This document shows, piece by piece, positions 1 to 6,273 of a DNA stretch of 8,106 nucleotides. The translations under genes were made by a program, and so were the position numbers. The first letter of the stretch is position 1, and every line of letters begins with the position of its first letter. The notes beneath the pieces were generated by a model, which searched no databases, was not told the DNA's origin, and worked only from the letters and a program-made list of their open reading frames with translations. The DNA comes from Chloroflexota bacterium (GTDB lineage Bacteria; Chloroflexota; Dormibacteria; Dormibacterales; Dormibacteraceae): assembly GCA_005880345.1 (NCBI GenBank), contig VBGE01000015.1, positions 1 to 8,106 on the forward strand. The letters run 5' to 3'.

Positions 1-760
1 AGGCGATCGTGTTGGCGATGTCCTCGGGCTGGCCGAATCGCTTGAACACGGTGCGTGACTTGAACCGCTCGTACATCGGGTTGTTGGCCGCGGCAGCCTT
101 GCCCGCCTCCGACTCGATGATCCCCGGAGCGATCGCGTTGGACGTGATGTTGTGGCGTCCGCCCTCGAGCGCGGCGGTCTTGGCGAGGCCGATGAGCCCT
201 GCCTTGGTCGACGAATAGCTCGCCTGGCCGAAGCCTCCCAGCGTGCCGGCGACCGAGGACATGAAGATGAGGCGGCCCCATTTGTTCTCGACCAGGTAGG
301 GCCAGACCTCCTTGGTGCAGTTGAACGCGCCGGTGAGGTTGACCTTCACGTCGCGGTCCCACAGCTCGTATGACTGGCTGGGAATCTGCGCGGCGTGGTC
401 GAGCGTGGCGGCATTGTTGATGAGGACGTCGATCTTGCCGAACTCGTCCCTCACCTTCTTGAAGACTTCGCGTATCTGCTCCCGGTTGGTGACGTCCATC
501 TTGATGGCGAGCGACTTACGTCCCATCTTGCGGATCGCTTCAGCGGTCGCGTTCGAATGCACCCAGCCCTGGGACACCGCCACCTGCGCGAGCATGCTGC
601 CCTGCGACTCCGCGGTCTGCTGCAGGTTGGGATCGTCCTCGACCAGCACGTCGGTGATCACGACATCCGCGCCCATGCTCGCCAGTGTCAGAGCATCCTG
701 CCGGCCCAGGCCGCGCGATGCGCCGGTGACCACCGCGACTCTTCCCGAAAGATCAAACAT
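1..760 (-). CDS. Short-chain dehydrogenase/reductase (SDR), 3' end cut by the left window edge
   Basis: This is an NAD(P)-dependent oxidoreductase of the classical SDR family, probably cytosolic. The ATG is at 760-758 and 253 residues are visible before the left edge; the C-terminal part, normally ending in a VDGG-type segment, lies outside. Visible landmarks are the Rossmann motif TGASRGLG (12-19), Asp37 at the end of the second strand (usually favouring NAD over NADP), the NNAA motif (115-118), Asn141, Ser169, and the catalytic Y182-SST-K186, so the Asn/Ser/Tyr/Lys tetrad is complete. About 25 extra residues lie between Asp37 and the MDVT strand (88-91) compared with a FabG-type enzyme. The start is supported by an AGGAG eight bases upstream, inside the end of the acyl-CoA dehydrogenase gene. 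From its neighbours it probably oxidises a 3-hydroxyacyl thioester to the 3-keto form. A 3-ketoacyl reductase or another alcohol dehydrogenase is also possible. Family call is sure; substrate is inference. Confidence 0.93.
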   Translation of the reverse strand, partial: MFDLSGRVAVVTGASRGLGRQDALTLASMGADVVITDVLVEDDPNLQQTAESQGSMLAQVAVSQGWVHSNATAEAIRKMGRKSLAIKMDVTNREQIREVFKKVRDEFGKIDVLINNAATLDHAAQIPSQSYELWDRDVKVNLTGAFNCTKEVWPYLVENKWGRLIFMSSVAGTLGGFGQASYSSTKAGLIGLAKTAALEGGRHNITSNAIAPGIIESEAGKAAAANNPMYERFKSRTVFKRFGQPEDIANTIA

Positions 761-763
761 GCG

Positions 764-1963
764 TCACGCTCCTAACTTGATGGTGGCGCGCTGCCCAGCG
801 ATGGCGCGCGAGATGACGAGCCTCTGGATCTCGGCCGTGCCTTCCCAGATCTGATAGATCTTCGCGTCGCGAAACCACTTCTCGACGGGGTACTCCTTGA
901 TGTAGCCGTAGCCGCCGAGCACCTGGATGGCGTCGGTCGTCACGTCCATCGCGACATCGGCGGCGAAACATTTGGCCATCGAGCCTTCCGCACGCTCGAA
1001 CGGCCGCCGCTGCGTCGCCATCCAGCCCGCGCGCCAGATGAGCAGGCGAGCCGCGTCGATCTTCATCGCCATGTCGGCGAGCTTGAACCCGACCGCCTCG
1101 TGCTGCCACAGCGGCTTGCCGAACTGCTTGCGGTCCTGCGCGTACTCGAGGGCGAACTCATAGGCGGCGCGGGCAATCCCCAGGGCGCCGGCGGCGACGC
1201 CTGGCCGGGTCGCCTCGAGCGTCATCAGCGCGCCGAGCGCGCCTGGCCCCGCCTTCTCCGAGTCCGGCTCGCCGCCGAGCCGGTGGTCGAGCGGGACGTG
1301 GCAGTCCTCGAGCATGACCTGCGCGGTGTGGCTCGCGCGCACTCCAAGCTTTTTTTCCTTCCGTCCCATGCGCAAGCCCGGCGTGTCTTTCGGGACGAGG
1401 AAGGACGCGATGCCGGCCGGACCCTTCGAAGGGTCGGTGTTGGCGTAGATGACGTGGTAGTCGGCGATCCCGCCGTTGGTGCAGAACTGCTTGGTGCCGT
1501 TGAGCACGTAGCCGTCGCTGACCCGAGTCGCGCGTGTCTTCATGGCCAGCGCGTCGGACCCTGAGTCAGGCTCGGTGAGGCCAAGGCCGCCGAGCACCAG
1601 CTTTTCCGGATCGGTGAACTCAGGCAGCCATCGCTTCTTCTGCTCGGCGGTGCCACTGGAGCGAATGCCCGCGATGGCCAGCGCCATGGACTGGATGCAC
1701 ACCGCGATGCCGGCGCAGCCCCAGCTCAACTCCTCGTTGAGGATCAGCTCGGTGAGGAAGTCGAGGCCCTGGCCGCCGTATTCCTCCGGGATGAAGGCGG
1801 CCGGGCTGAGCCCCAGCCGGTGCGCCTTCTTGACGACCTCGTATGGGAATTCCTCGGTCTCGTCATAGTGCGCGGCGACCGGGCGGATCTCCTTCTCGGC
1901 GAACTGATGCGCAAGATCGCGAATTGCCTCCTGCTCGGGCGTCATCGAGAACTCGAGCGTCAC
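764..1963 (-). CDS. Acyl-CoA dehydrogenase
   Basis: This is an FAD flavoenzyme that oxidises an acyl-CoA to the trans-2-enoyl-CoA and normally passes electrons to an electron-transfer flavoprotein; it is cytosolic. Its 399 residues match the usual family length. The first family signature is GLTEPDSGSDA (128-138). DRKQFGKPL (277-285) is the typical segment at the start of the C-terminal helical domain. The second signature starts at Gln347 and runs through GGYGYIKEYP. In IWEGTAEIQ, Glu374 is at the catalytic-base position used by short- and medium-chain enzymes. The GTG start at 1963 is preferred because it overlaps the preceding TGA by four bases (GTGA) and because EFSMTPEQ (4-11) matches the conserved N-terminal motif; starting at the ATG of Met7 would cut that motif. 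The SD is weak, fitting coupling. Chain length or branched/steroid-type substrate cannot be read from the sequence. Confidence 0.96.
   Translation of the reverse strand: MTLEFSMTPEQEAIRDLAHQFAEKEIRPVAAHYDETEEFPYEVVKKAHRLGLSPAAFIPEEYGGQGLDFLTELILNEELSWGCAGIAVCIQSMALAIAGIRSSGTAEQKKRWLPEFTDPEKLVLGGLGLTEPDSGSDALAMKTRATRVSDGYVLNGTKQFCTNGGIADYHVIYANTDPSKGPAGIASFLVPKDTPGLRMGRKEKKLGVRASHTAQVMLEDCHVPLDHRLGGEPDSEKAGPGALGALMTLEATRPGVAAGALGIARAAYEFALEYAQDRKQFGKPLWQHEAVGFKLADMAMKIDAARLLIWRAGWMATQRRPFERAEGSMAKCFAADVAMDVTTDAIQVLGGYGYIKEYPVEKWFRDAKIYQIWEGTAEIQRLVISRAIAGQRATIKLGA
769..773 (-). promoter_or_regulatory. Shine-Dalgarno of the SDR gene, inside the upstream gene
   Basis: Read on the minus strand this is AGGAG, eight bases before the SDR ATG at 760. 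It lies within the last codons of the acyl-CoA dehydrogenase, whose TGA is at 766-764. Ribosomes finishing the upstream gene stop beside the next start, so the two genes are probably translationally coupled. Confidence 0.75.
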
Positions 1964-2313
1964 TTTTCGTACTGCGCCATGGCTTTCGTCAGCACCGCTT
2001 CACCCTTCTGATTGAGGGCGCTCACCTCGAGCCTCCGGTCGCCCGCCGGCTCGGCCCGGAACGTCACGGTGTCGCCGGGCACGACCATGCCTGCGAACCG
2101 GACCGAGAGCCGGCGCAGGCGATCTGGACCACCCGCCGCTTCCGCGGCCACCGTGGCCAGCAATCCCATCTGGAGCATGCCGTGCGCGATGAGGCCCGGC
2201 AGCTCGACCGAGCGAGCGAACTCATCGTCGAGATGGATCGGATTGTCGTCGCCGGACGCCTCCGCATATTCGGCGATCTGTTCGCGCGTAAACGTGATGC
2301 GGCGCTCGGTCAT
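1960..2313 (-). CDS. MaoC-like hydratase/dehydratase, catalytic (HadB-type) subunit
   Basis: This is a hot-dog-fold enzyme of the MaoC / (R)-specific enoyl hydratase family, 117 residues. It carries the hydratase-2 motif at residues 16-27: Y16, G21, D22, N24, P25, H27. Asp22 and His27 match the catalytic dyad of PhaJ-type hydratases, and LIAHGML (41-47) is the second conserved block. The reaction should be reversible addition of water to a 2-enoyl thioester giving the (3R)-hydroxy form, or the reverse dehydration in fatty-acid synthesis. The ATG at 2313 is chosen because it overlaps the previous stop as ATGA; an ATG at 2346 would add 11 residues without homology-like sequence and overlap the upstream gene more. 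Its stop overlaps the next gene as GTGA. The gene order, with the MaoC N-type subunit just upstream, mirrors mycobacterial hadA-hadB, so a heterodimer is likely. CoA versus ACP substrate is undecided. Confidence 0.92.
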   Translation of the reverse strand: MTERRITFTREQIAEYAEASGDDNPIHLDDEFARSVELPGLIAHGMLQMGLLATVAAEAAGGPDRLRRLSVRFAGMVVPGDTVTFRAEPAGDRRLEVSALNQKGEAVLTKAMAQYEK

Positions 2314-2696
2314 GAGCGAATCACGAAAAGGGTGCGCGACCGGCACACGAGTGCACCGCTCGAGTCAGAGGTGTCGGCTTCAAACGAGACGAAGCGCATG
2401 CCGCGGCGGTTGACATCGGAGGCGACGCGTCCTCGCGACGTGACCGTCTCGCCGGCGCGGGGATGGCGGTCCCACTCGAACTCCTGCTCGGCATGGAGCA
2501 GCCGGGCGAAGTCGACCGCCGCCTCCTCATCCGCGAACAGGTGCGGCACCGTCACGCCCAGCGAGTACACCGCGGCGAAGGTAGGCGGGACGCCATCGGC
2601 GGGATCGGCCCCGATCGCCTTCGCAAACGCGGCAACGCGGTCGGCGTCGATCTCGAATTGCACCGCCGGGTAAGTCCGCCCGGCGACCGCTGCCAC
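2310..2696 (-). CDS. MaoC N-terminal-domain (HadA-like) dehydratase subunit
   Basis: This 128-residue protein resembles the FAS1/MaoC N-terminal dehydratase domain, as in mycobacterial HadA and HadC. Visible features are GRTYPAVQFEID near the start, VPPTF (36-40), the conserved LHAEQEFEW stretch (67-75) followed by an RAGETV turn, and a C-terminal strand ending RSRTLFVI. It lacks the D-x-N-P-x-H catalytic motif of its partner. In known heterodimers of this kind this subunit shapes the substrate tunnel while the other supplies catalysis; applying that here is inference. The GTG at 2696 fits the expected N-terminus and is the only usual start codon downstream of the preceding in-frame TAG before the conserved region. 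No clear SD precedes it, and the transglutaminase stop is only nine bases upstream, so translation may depend on reinitiation. Confidence 0.85.
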   Translation of the reverse strand: MAAVAGRTYPAVQFEIDADRVAAFAKAIGADPADGVPPTFAAVYSLGVTVPHLFADEEAAVDFARLLHAEQEFEWDRHPRAGETVTSRGRVASDVNRRGMRFVSFEADTSDSSGALVCRSRTLFVIRS

Positions 2697-2705
2697 GAAA
2701 AAAGA

Positions 2706-5081
2706 CTAGGGCCTGGCCGGTCTCAGACGCGCGAACACGCGGCGGAGGAGCAGCGGCCGCAGCGCCGACCAGGCCTCCATGACGGAGGCTCGCGACGTGG
2801 CGGCGACCTCGGCCGGTGCGTAGGCGGCTACGACAAACCCGTCGGTCAGCGCGCGCACCGGTTCCGCCGCCTCCGGGAACGTGCGTTGAAGGCGACGCCC
2901 GAGCTCCAGCGGAGTCTCGCCTGGCGGGCGATCCGCGCCCGCGAACCTGGCGAGAATGAGCATGCGTTTCCACACGGACATCACCGACCGCGGCCGGAGA
3001 TACCGCGACACGACGACCAGCAGGATCAGCACGAGCGCGATGGCGACCGCGACGATGCTCGTCAGGGCGGTGGCGTCGAACGAGCCGACCCTCAGGCCGC
3101 CGCCGGTCGGGCCGCCTCCGACGTCGACACCGCCGATCCGGCTGACCTTCGGGGTCGATGGGGCGGTGGTCCCGGAATCCAGCCCGCTAGGGTCGCAGCC
3201 GTTGTCGCGAAGGCAGGGGTTGATGCCCGTCAGGCCGCGCTGGATCGGTGTGTACTGGCCGTCAGCGGTCGGCTCGAAAGGAATCCACCCGTACGGTTGA
3301 GTGCTTCCGTCCGGCGACGGGAAGTAGACCTCGACCCAGGTGTGGGCATCCTCGGCCTTGACCACATTGGCCTGCAGCGTGGACTCGTAAGAGCCAGGGC
3401 CGAACCCGTTGACCAGGCGCACGGGGATGTTGAGCGAGCGCAGCATGTCGCCCATCGCCGTCGCGAAGAACTCGCAGTATCCCTCGCGGCTGTCGAAAAG
3501 GAACCACTCCATCGGGTCGACGCCCGCGGGCGGCTTGATGTCGAGGTTGTACTTGAAGTAGCGGGGGTCGCGCAGGTATGTCTCGATCGCCACTGCCTGG
3601 TCGTAGGGAGTCGTCGCGTTCGCGGCCTTGACGATCTGCACAGCAAGGTCATGGATCCTGCTGAGTACCCTGGGGGTCCGATAGCCGAAGCGGGGCAGCG
3701 CATCGAACTGCGCCACCCAGTCCGGGTAGTTGGTCCCGGCGCCCTGCAGCTCGCTCGCGGTCGCTGTCGAATACTCGACGGTAACCGCGTAGTTGCCGGA
3801 CGAAGTGTTGGGCTGGATGCTGCCGAGTCGATCGACCGAATACAGCGGCGCGACCGGGATTCCCAGCCCCAGCGGGACCTCGGTCGCCTGCGTGGGCCGG
3901 TCGACCTTGTAGAACTGGCCTGGATAGAACAGGAGGTCGGAATTGCCTATCGGCGGACGGAGCATGTGGACGTTGAAGCCCGCGACCGCGAGCTTCTGAT
4001 AGCTCTCCGCCATGGTCAGCGGCTGGTTCTTGGCCACTGTCACTCTCACGCCATTGCCGGCGGAGTAGCGCCACTCGGACCCGAGGTTGAGCGTTTCGTC
4101 GAGCCCGCGAAAGTAGCGTGCACTCGCGTAGTCGCCCGACACGGTGTACGTGAAGACGACGGCGGCCGACTTGTGCAGCGAGCCGGTCAGCCTAACGTCG
4201 TCGGAGAACCCGGTCACGCCTGACCCGCCGCCGTTGGCGAAAAATCCTGGATGGTTCAGCTGCTCCTGGAGCTGCGCCCAGCTGGTGAAGATGCCTGACT
4301 CGACGTCGAGCGTTCGGTCGGCGGTCGAAAGCGGAGGCAGCATGATGCCGAGCACGATCAGCGCGGCCATGGCGACGAGCCCGCTCTCCCAGAAGTCCCA
4401 CCGCGCGTCGCCGCTCAGCTTGACGTTGGCGCGGACCGCATTCGCGATCGAGCCCGTGTAGTTGGTCCACAGCAGAAGCGCGAGGGTGAAGACGAGGACC
4501 GCGAGCGTGTAGCCGTTCTGATCCTTCGGCAGGTTCAACACATTGGTTGCAAATGCGGCGGCGCCCGGGATCAGGCCCAGCATCGGTTTGCGCCACCGCA
4601 GGACGCACCACGCGAGCCAGCCACCTGTGATCCACATCAAGAGGCAGATGAGGACCAGGTAGAAAGACGGGTCGGTGGCTGCGTCTCCGCTGGTGATGCG
4701 GTTCCACCAGACACCGATGAGCTGTCTTCCGAACACATCGCTGTGGTGCTGCGCGTGAAGCTGCGGCCATGCGGCCCACACGGCCCCGACCGGGGCGAGA
4801 AGCAGCCCGACGCCAAGCCCGAGCGGCTCTGGTATGGGCACGGTCGCCAGCACCCCCATCAGCAGCGCCGCGATGACGGCGATCGTGACGATGGCATCGA
4901 TGCCGGGGACCCACGCGGCAGTCGCGGTCGACTTCGCGATCGAGATCGTCAAGAGCAAGACGAGAATCCCCGCGACGAGGCGGCCGCCGCCCATCCATTC
5001 GCGCGCGCGCTCCCACATCTTCTCCCGACGCGTCGGGAGGTACTCGATGTCGAGCAGGCCCCTATGCGATGCGGATTGCAT
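2706..5081 (-). CDS. TgpA-like membrane transglutaminase (DUF3488 - transglutaminase core - DUF4129)
   Basis: This 791-residue membrane protein has three parts. The N-terminal region (about 34-250) is rich in hydrophobic segments, roughly 34-50, 61-80, 87-106, 140-160, 191-206 and 234-250, matching DUF3488. An extracytoplasmic region follows, containing the transglutaminase core: Cys536 in GYCEFFA, His580 in DAHTWVEVYF, and Glu603 in GWIPFEPT where the third catalytic residue is usually Asp. A Gly/Thr/Ser-rich linker with Cys623 and Cys629 leads to one more membrane segment (about 671-692) and a DUF4129-like cytosolic tail. Such proteins may cross-link or cleave amide bonds at the cell surface; the true substrate is unknown. 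The ATG at 5081 has a GAGGA six bases upstream and overlaps the DUF58 gene by 20 bases. Met22 (5018) is a less supported alternative start. The MoxR-DUF58-transglutaminase order is a common conserved set. Confidence 0.94.
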   Translation of the reverse strand: MQSASHRGLLDIEYLPTRREKMWERAREWMGGGRLVAGILVLLLTISIAKSTATAAWVPGIDAIVTIAVIAALLMGVLATVPIPEPLGLGVGLLLAPVGAVWAAWPQLHAQHHSDVFGRQLIGVWWNRITSGDAATDPSFYLVLICLLMWITGGWLAWCVLRWRKPMLGLIPGAAAFATNVLNLPKDQNGYTLAVLVFTLALLLWTNYTGSIANAVRANVKLSGDARWDFWESGLVAMAALIVLGIMLPPLSTADRTLDVESGIFTSWAQLQEQLNHPGFFANGGGSGVTGFSDDVRLTGSLHKSAAVVFTYTVSGDYASARYFRGLDETLNLGSEWRYSAGNGVRVTVAKNQPLTMAESYQKLAVAGFNVHMLRPPIGNSDLLFYPGQFYKVDRPTQATEVPLGLGIPVAPLYSVDRLGSIQPNTSSGNYAVTVEYSTATASELQGAGTNYPDWVAQFDALPRFGYRTPRVLSRIHDLAVQIVKAANATTPYDQAVAIETYLRDPRYFKYNLDIKPPAGVDPMEWFLFDSREGYCEFFATAMGDMLRSLNIPVRLVNGFGPGSYESTLQANVVKAEDAHTWVEVYFPSPDGSTQPYGWIPFEPTADGQYTPIQRGLTGINPCLRDNGCDPSGLDSGTTAPSTPKVSRIGGVDVGGGPTGGGLRVGSFDATALTSIVAVAIALVLILLVVVSRYLRPRSVMSVWKRMLILARFAGADRPPGETPLELGRRLQRTFPEAAEPVRALTDGFVVAAYAPAEVAATSRASVMEAWSALRPLLLRRVFARLRPARP
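5022..5039. repeat. Perfect 18-base palindrome within the transglutaminase 5' end
   Basis: CTCCCGACG followed at once by its exact reverse complement CGTCGGGAG, with no spacer. It lies in codons 15-20 of the transglutaminase (residues LPTRRE), before the first membrane segment, and just upstream of the alternative ATG at 5018. As RNA it cannot fold without unpairing its centre, so a dimeric protein-binding site or chance are the two main readings. It is the strongest perfect palindrome I noticed. Confidence 0.5.
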
Positions 5082-6252
5082 CTCGCGTCCTCACGAGTCG
5101 CGCGAAGTCATCGCCCGAGCGGACCACGTATAGATCGACGTCCTGGCCGAGATCGAAGCTGACGTTTTCGGCCGGCCCACCGAAGCTGGCGGCGTCGAGG
5201 TAGAAAACGATCATCGTGGAGCGGCGGCCGCGCACGGCCTGCAGCAGCCGCACCCAGGCCGGGTCGGCGCTCGGCGTGATGACGGCGATGGCGCGGCGCG
5301 GCAGGCGGCGAATGCGGTCCCAGGCGAGAGTCTGGGTGAGCGGGGTGCGCCCGTCAGCCTGGCACACGGCGAGGTAATCGAGGATGAGGCGGTCCTGGCG
5401 CACCGCGCGATGCGGCTCCAGGACGGTCCCCTTCGAGTCGTTCGCCACCAGGCCGACCTGCCGGCCGCGGCTGTGCACCTGCGCGGCCATCGACGCCGCC
5501 AGGCTCACGGCGTACTCCACCGTCGACTCCTCGCCCTCGCCGTAGTGCACGCCGCGATCCAGGTCGAGGAGGATCCAGAGGTCGGTCGTCAGGGGCTGCT
5601 CGAATGTCTTCGACATCAGGCGCTGATGCTTGGTCGAAAGCGGCCAGTGGATGCGCCCGAAGCTGTCGCCCGTCGTGTAGTCGCGGACCCCGCCGGTCTC
5701 CGGCGGATAGTCCGCCCACGCGCCGAAAGACTGCGATGTGCCCACCTGCTGCGAGCTTGGCGTGAAGAGGTCCGGGACCGGCCGCACGCGCGGATAGACC
5801 AGGATCGATGTCCTCTGCGTGATCTTCAGCTCCTGTTCGAACAGGCCGAAAGGCTCGCGCACGCGCAGTGACGTGGGTCCGAGAGCCATCCACCCGCGAC
5901 GCCGGTAGACGCCGCGCGCCTTCCACCGCACGACCTCGCTGCCCAGCGAGATGACGCGTCCCGGCTGGTAGTCGCGCAGCTGGCTCAGGTCTCGCACCTC
6001 GACCCACGGCGCGGGCAGCCACCCTTTCCGGCGGACCTCGAAGGTCTCTTCGAAAACCTCGCCCACCGTCGGGGTGCCAGGATCGACCTTGCGCGACAGG
6101 GTTACCCCGCGGATCGCAAACCGCGGCCACACCCACGCGATCAGGAAAAGCAGGCACAGCGCGTAGGCGAAGACGTATGCGGGCCTGATCGCCGTGAGGT
6201 ACGTGAAGAACAGGAGCAGGCCGAGCGCGCCGGCCAGCGCAACCTTGCTCAA
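5062..6252 (-). CDS. DUF58 domain membrane protein
   Basis: This 396-residue protein belongs to the DUF58 family that usually sits beside MoxR ATPases. Two hydrophobic segments close to the N-terminus (about 4-20 and 25-42) anchor it, and the rest should be soluble. The family motif is at 190-203, beginning RDYTTGDSFGRIHW and continuing through LSTKHQRLMSKTFEQP. A von Willebrand A-like strand follows (LWILLDLDRGVHYG, 225-238). Its metal site looks degenerate because the DxSxS serines are absent. The molecular role of the family is not established; a substrate or partner of the MoxR ATPase is the usual proposal. The start is TTG at 6252, 21 bases after the MoxR stop. The best purine stretch upstream, GGAAG, is rather far, so this start is less certain than the family call. 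The 3' end overlaps the transglutaminase by 20 bases. Confidence 0.93.
   Translation of the reverse strand: MSKVALAGALGLLLFFTYLTAIRPAYVFAYALCLLFLIAWVWPRFAIRGVTLSRKVDPGTPTVGEVFEETFEVRRKGWLPAPWVEVRDLSQLRDYQPGRVISLGSEVVRWKARGVYRRRGWMALGPTSLRVREPFGLFEQELKITQRTSILVYPRVRPVPDLFTPSSQQVGTSQSFGAWADYPPETGGVRDYTTGDSFGRIHWPLSTKHQRLMSKTFEQPLTTDLWILLDLDRGVHYGEGEESTVEYAVSLAASMAAQVHSRGRQVGLVANDSKGTVLEPHRAVRQDRLILDYLAVCQADGRTPLTQTLAWDRIRRLPRRAIAVITPSADPAWVRLLQAVRGRRSTMIVFYLDAASFGGPAENVSFDLGQDVDLYVVRSGDDFARLVRTRDAIRIA
5088..5092 (-). promoter_or_regulatory. Shine-Dalgarno of the transglutaminase gene
   Basis: GAGGA on the minus strand, six bases before the ATG at 5081 and inside the end of the DUF58 gene. It favours the long transglutaminase start over the in-frame ATG at 5018, where GGGAG is only three bases from the start codon. 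Confidence 0.65.
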
Positions 6253-6273
6253 GGGATTGGCCCGGCTTCCGCC

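Noticed and set aside
861..873. Inverted repeat TTCGCG-T-CGCGAA in the acyl-CoA dehydrogenase gene.
   Set aside because: It encodes the conserved FRDAKI residues just before the catalytic Glu, so protein constraint explains it.
1350..1356. Run of seven T (seven A in the coding strand) in the acyl-CoA dehydrogenase gene, a possible slippage or frameshift site.
   Set aside because: It encodes Lys codons of the family's K-E-K-K-LG segment, and the reading frame is intact and full length on both sides.
1843..2673. A 276-codon plus-strand frame opposite the acyl-CoA dehydrogenase 5' end and the MaoC pair.
   Set aside because: The minus strand here holds three genes with family motifs and coupled start/stop overlaps. 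The plus-strand product is Arg-rich and resembles nothing.
2698..2715. A run of six T on the minus strand after the transglutaminase stop, as a possible terminator.
   Set aside because: The GGCC-A-GGCC before it leaves only one base of loop, so no stable hairpin forms, and the next gene starts two bases after the T run.
2463..4223. A 586-codon open frame on the plus strand opposite the transglutaminase gene.
   Set aside because: It is very rich in Arg, Gly and Asp without domains or membrane segments, and it lies antisense to a clear transglutaminase. Long antisense frames are expected in GC-rich DNA.
5000..5010. Alternating CG tract (CGCGCGCGCGC), possible Z-DNA-forming repeat.
   Set aside because: It is only 11 bases, lies in Arg/Ala/Glu codons of the transglutaminase N-terminus, and is within what GC-rich coding DNA gives by chance.
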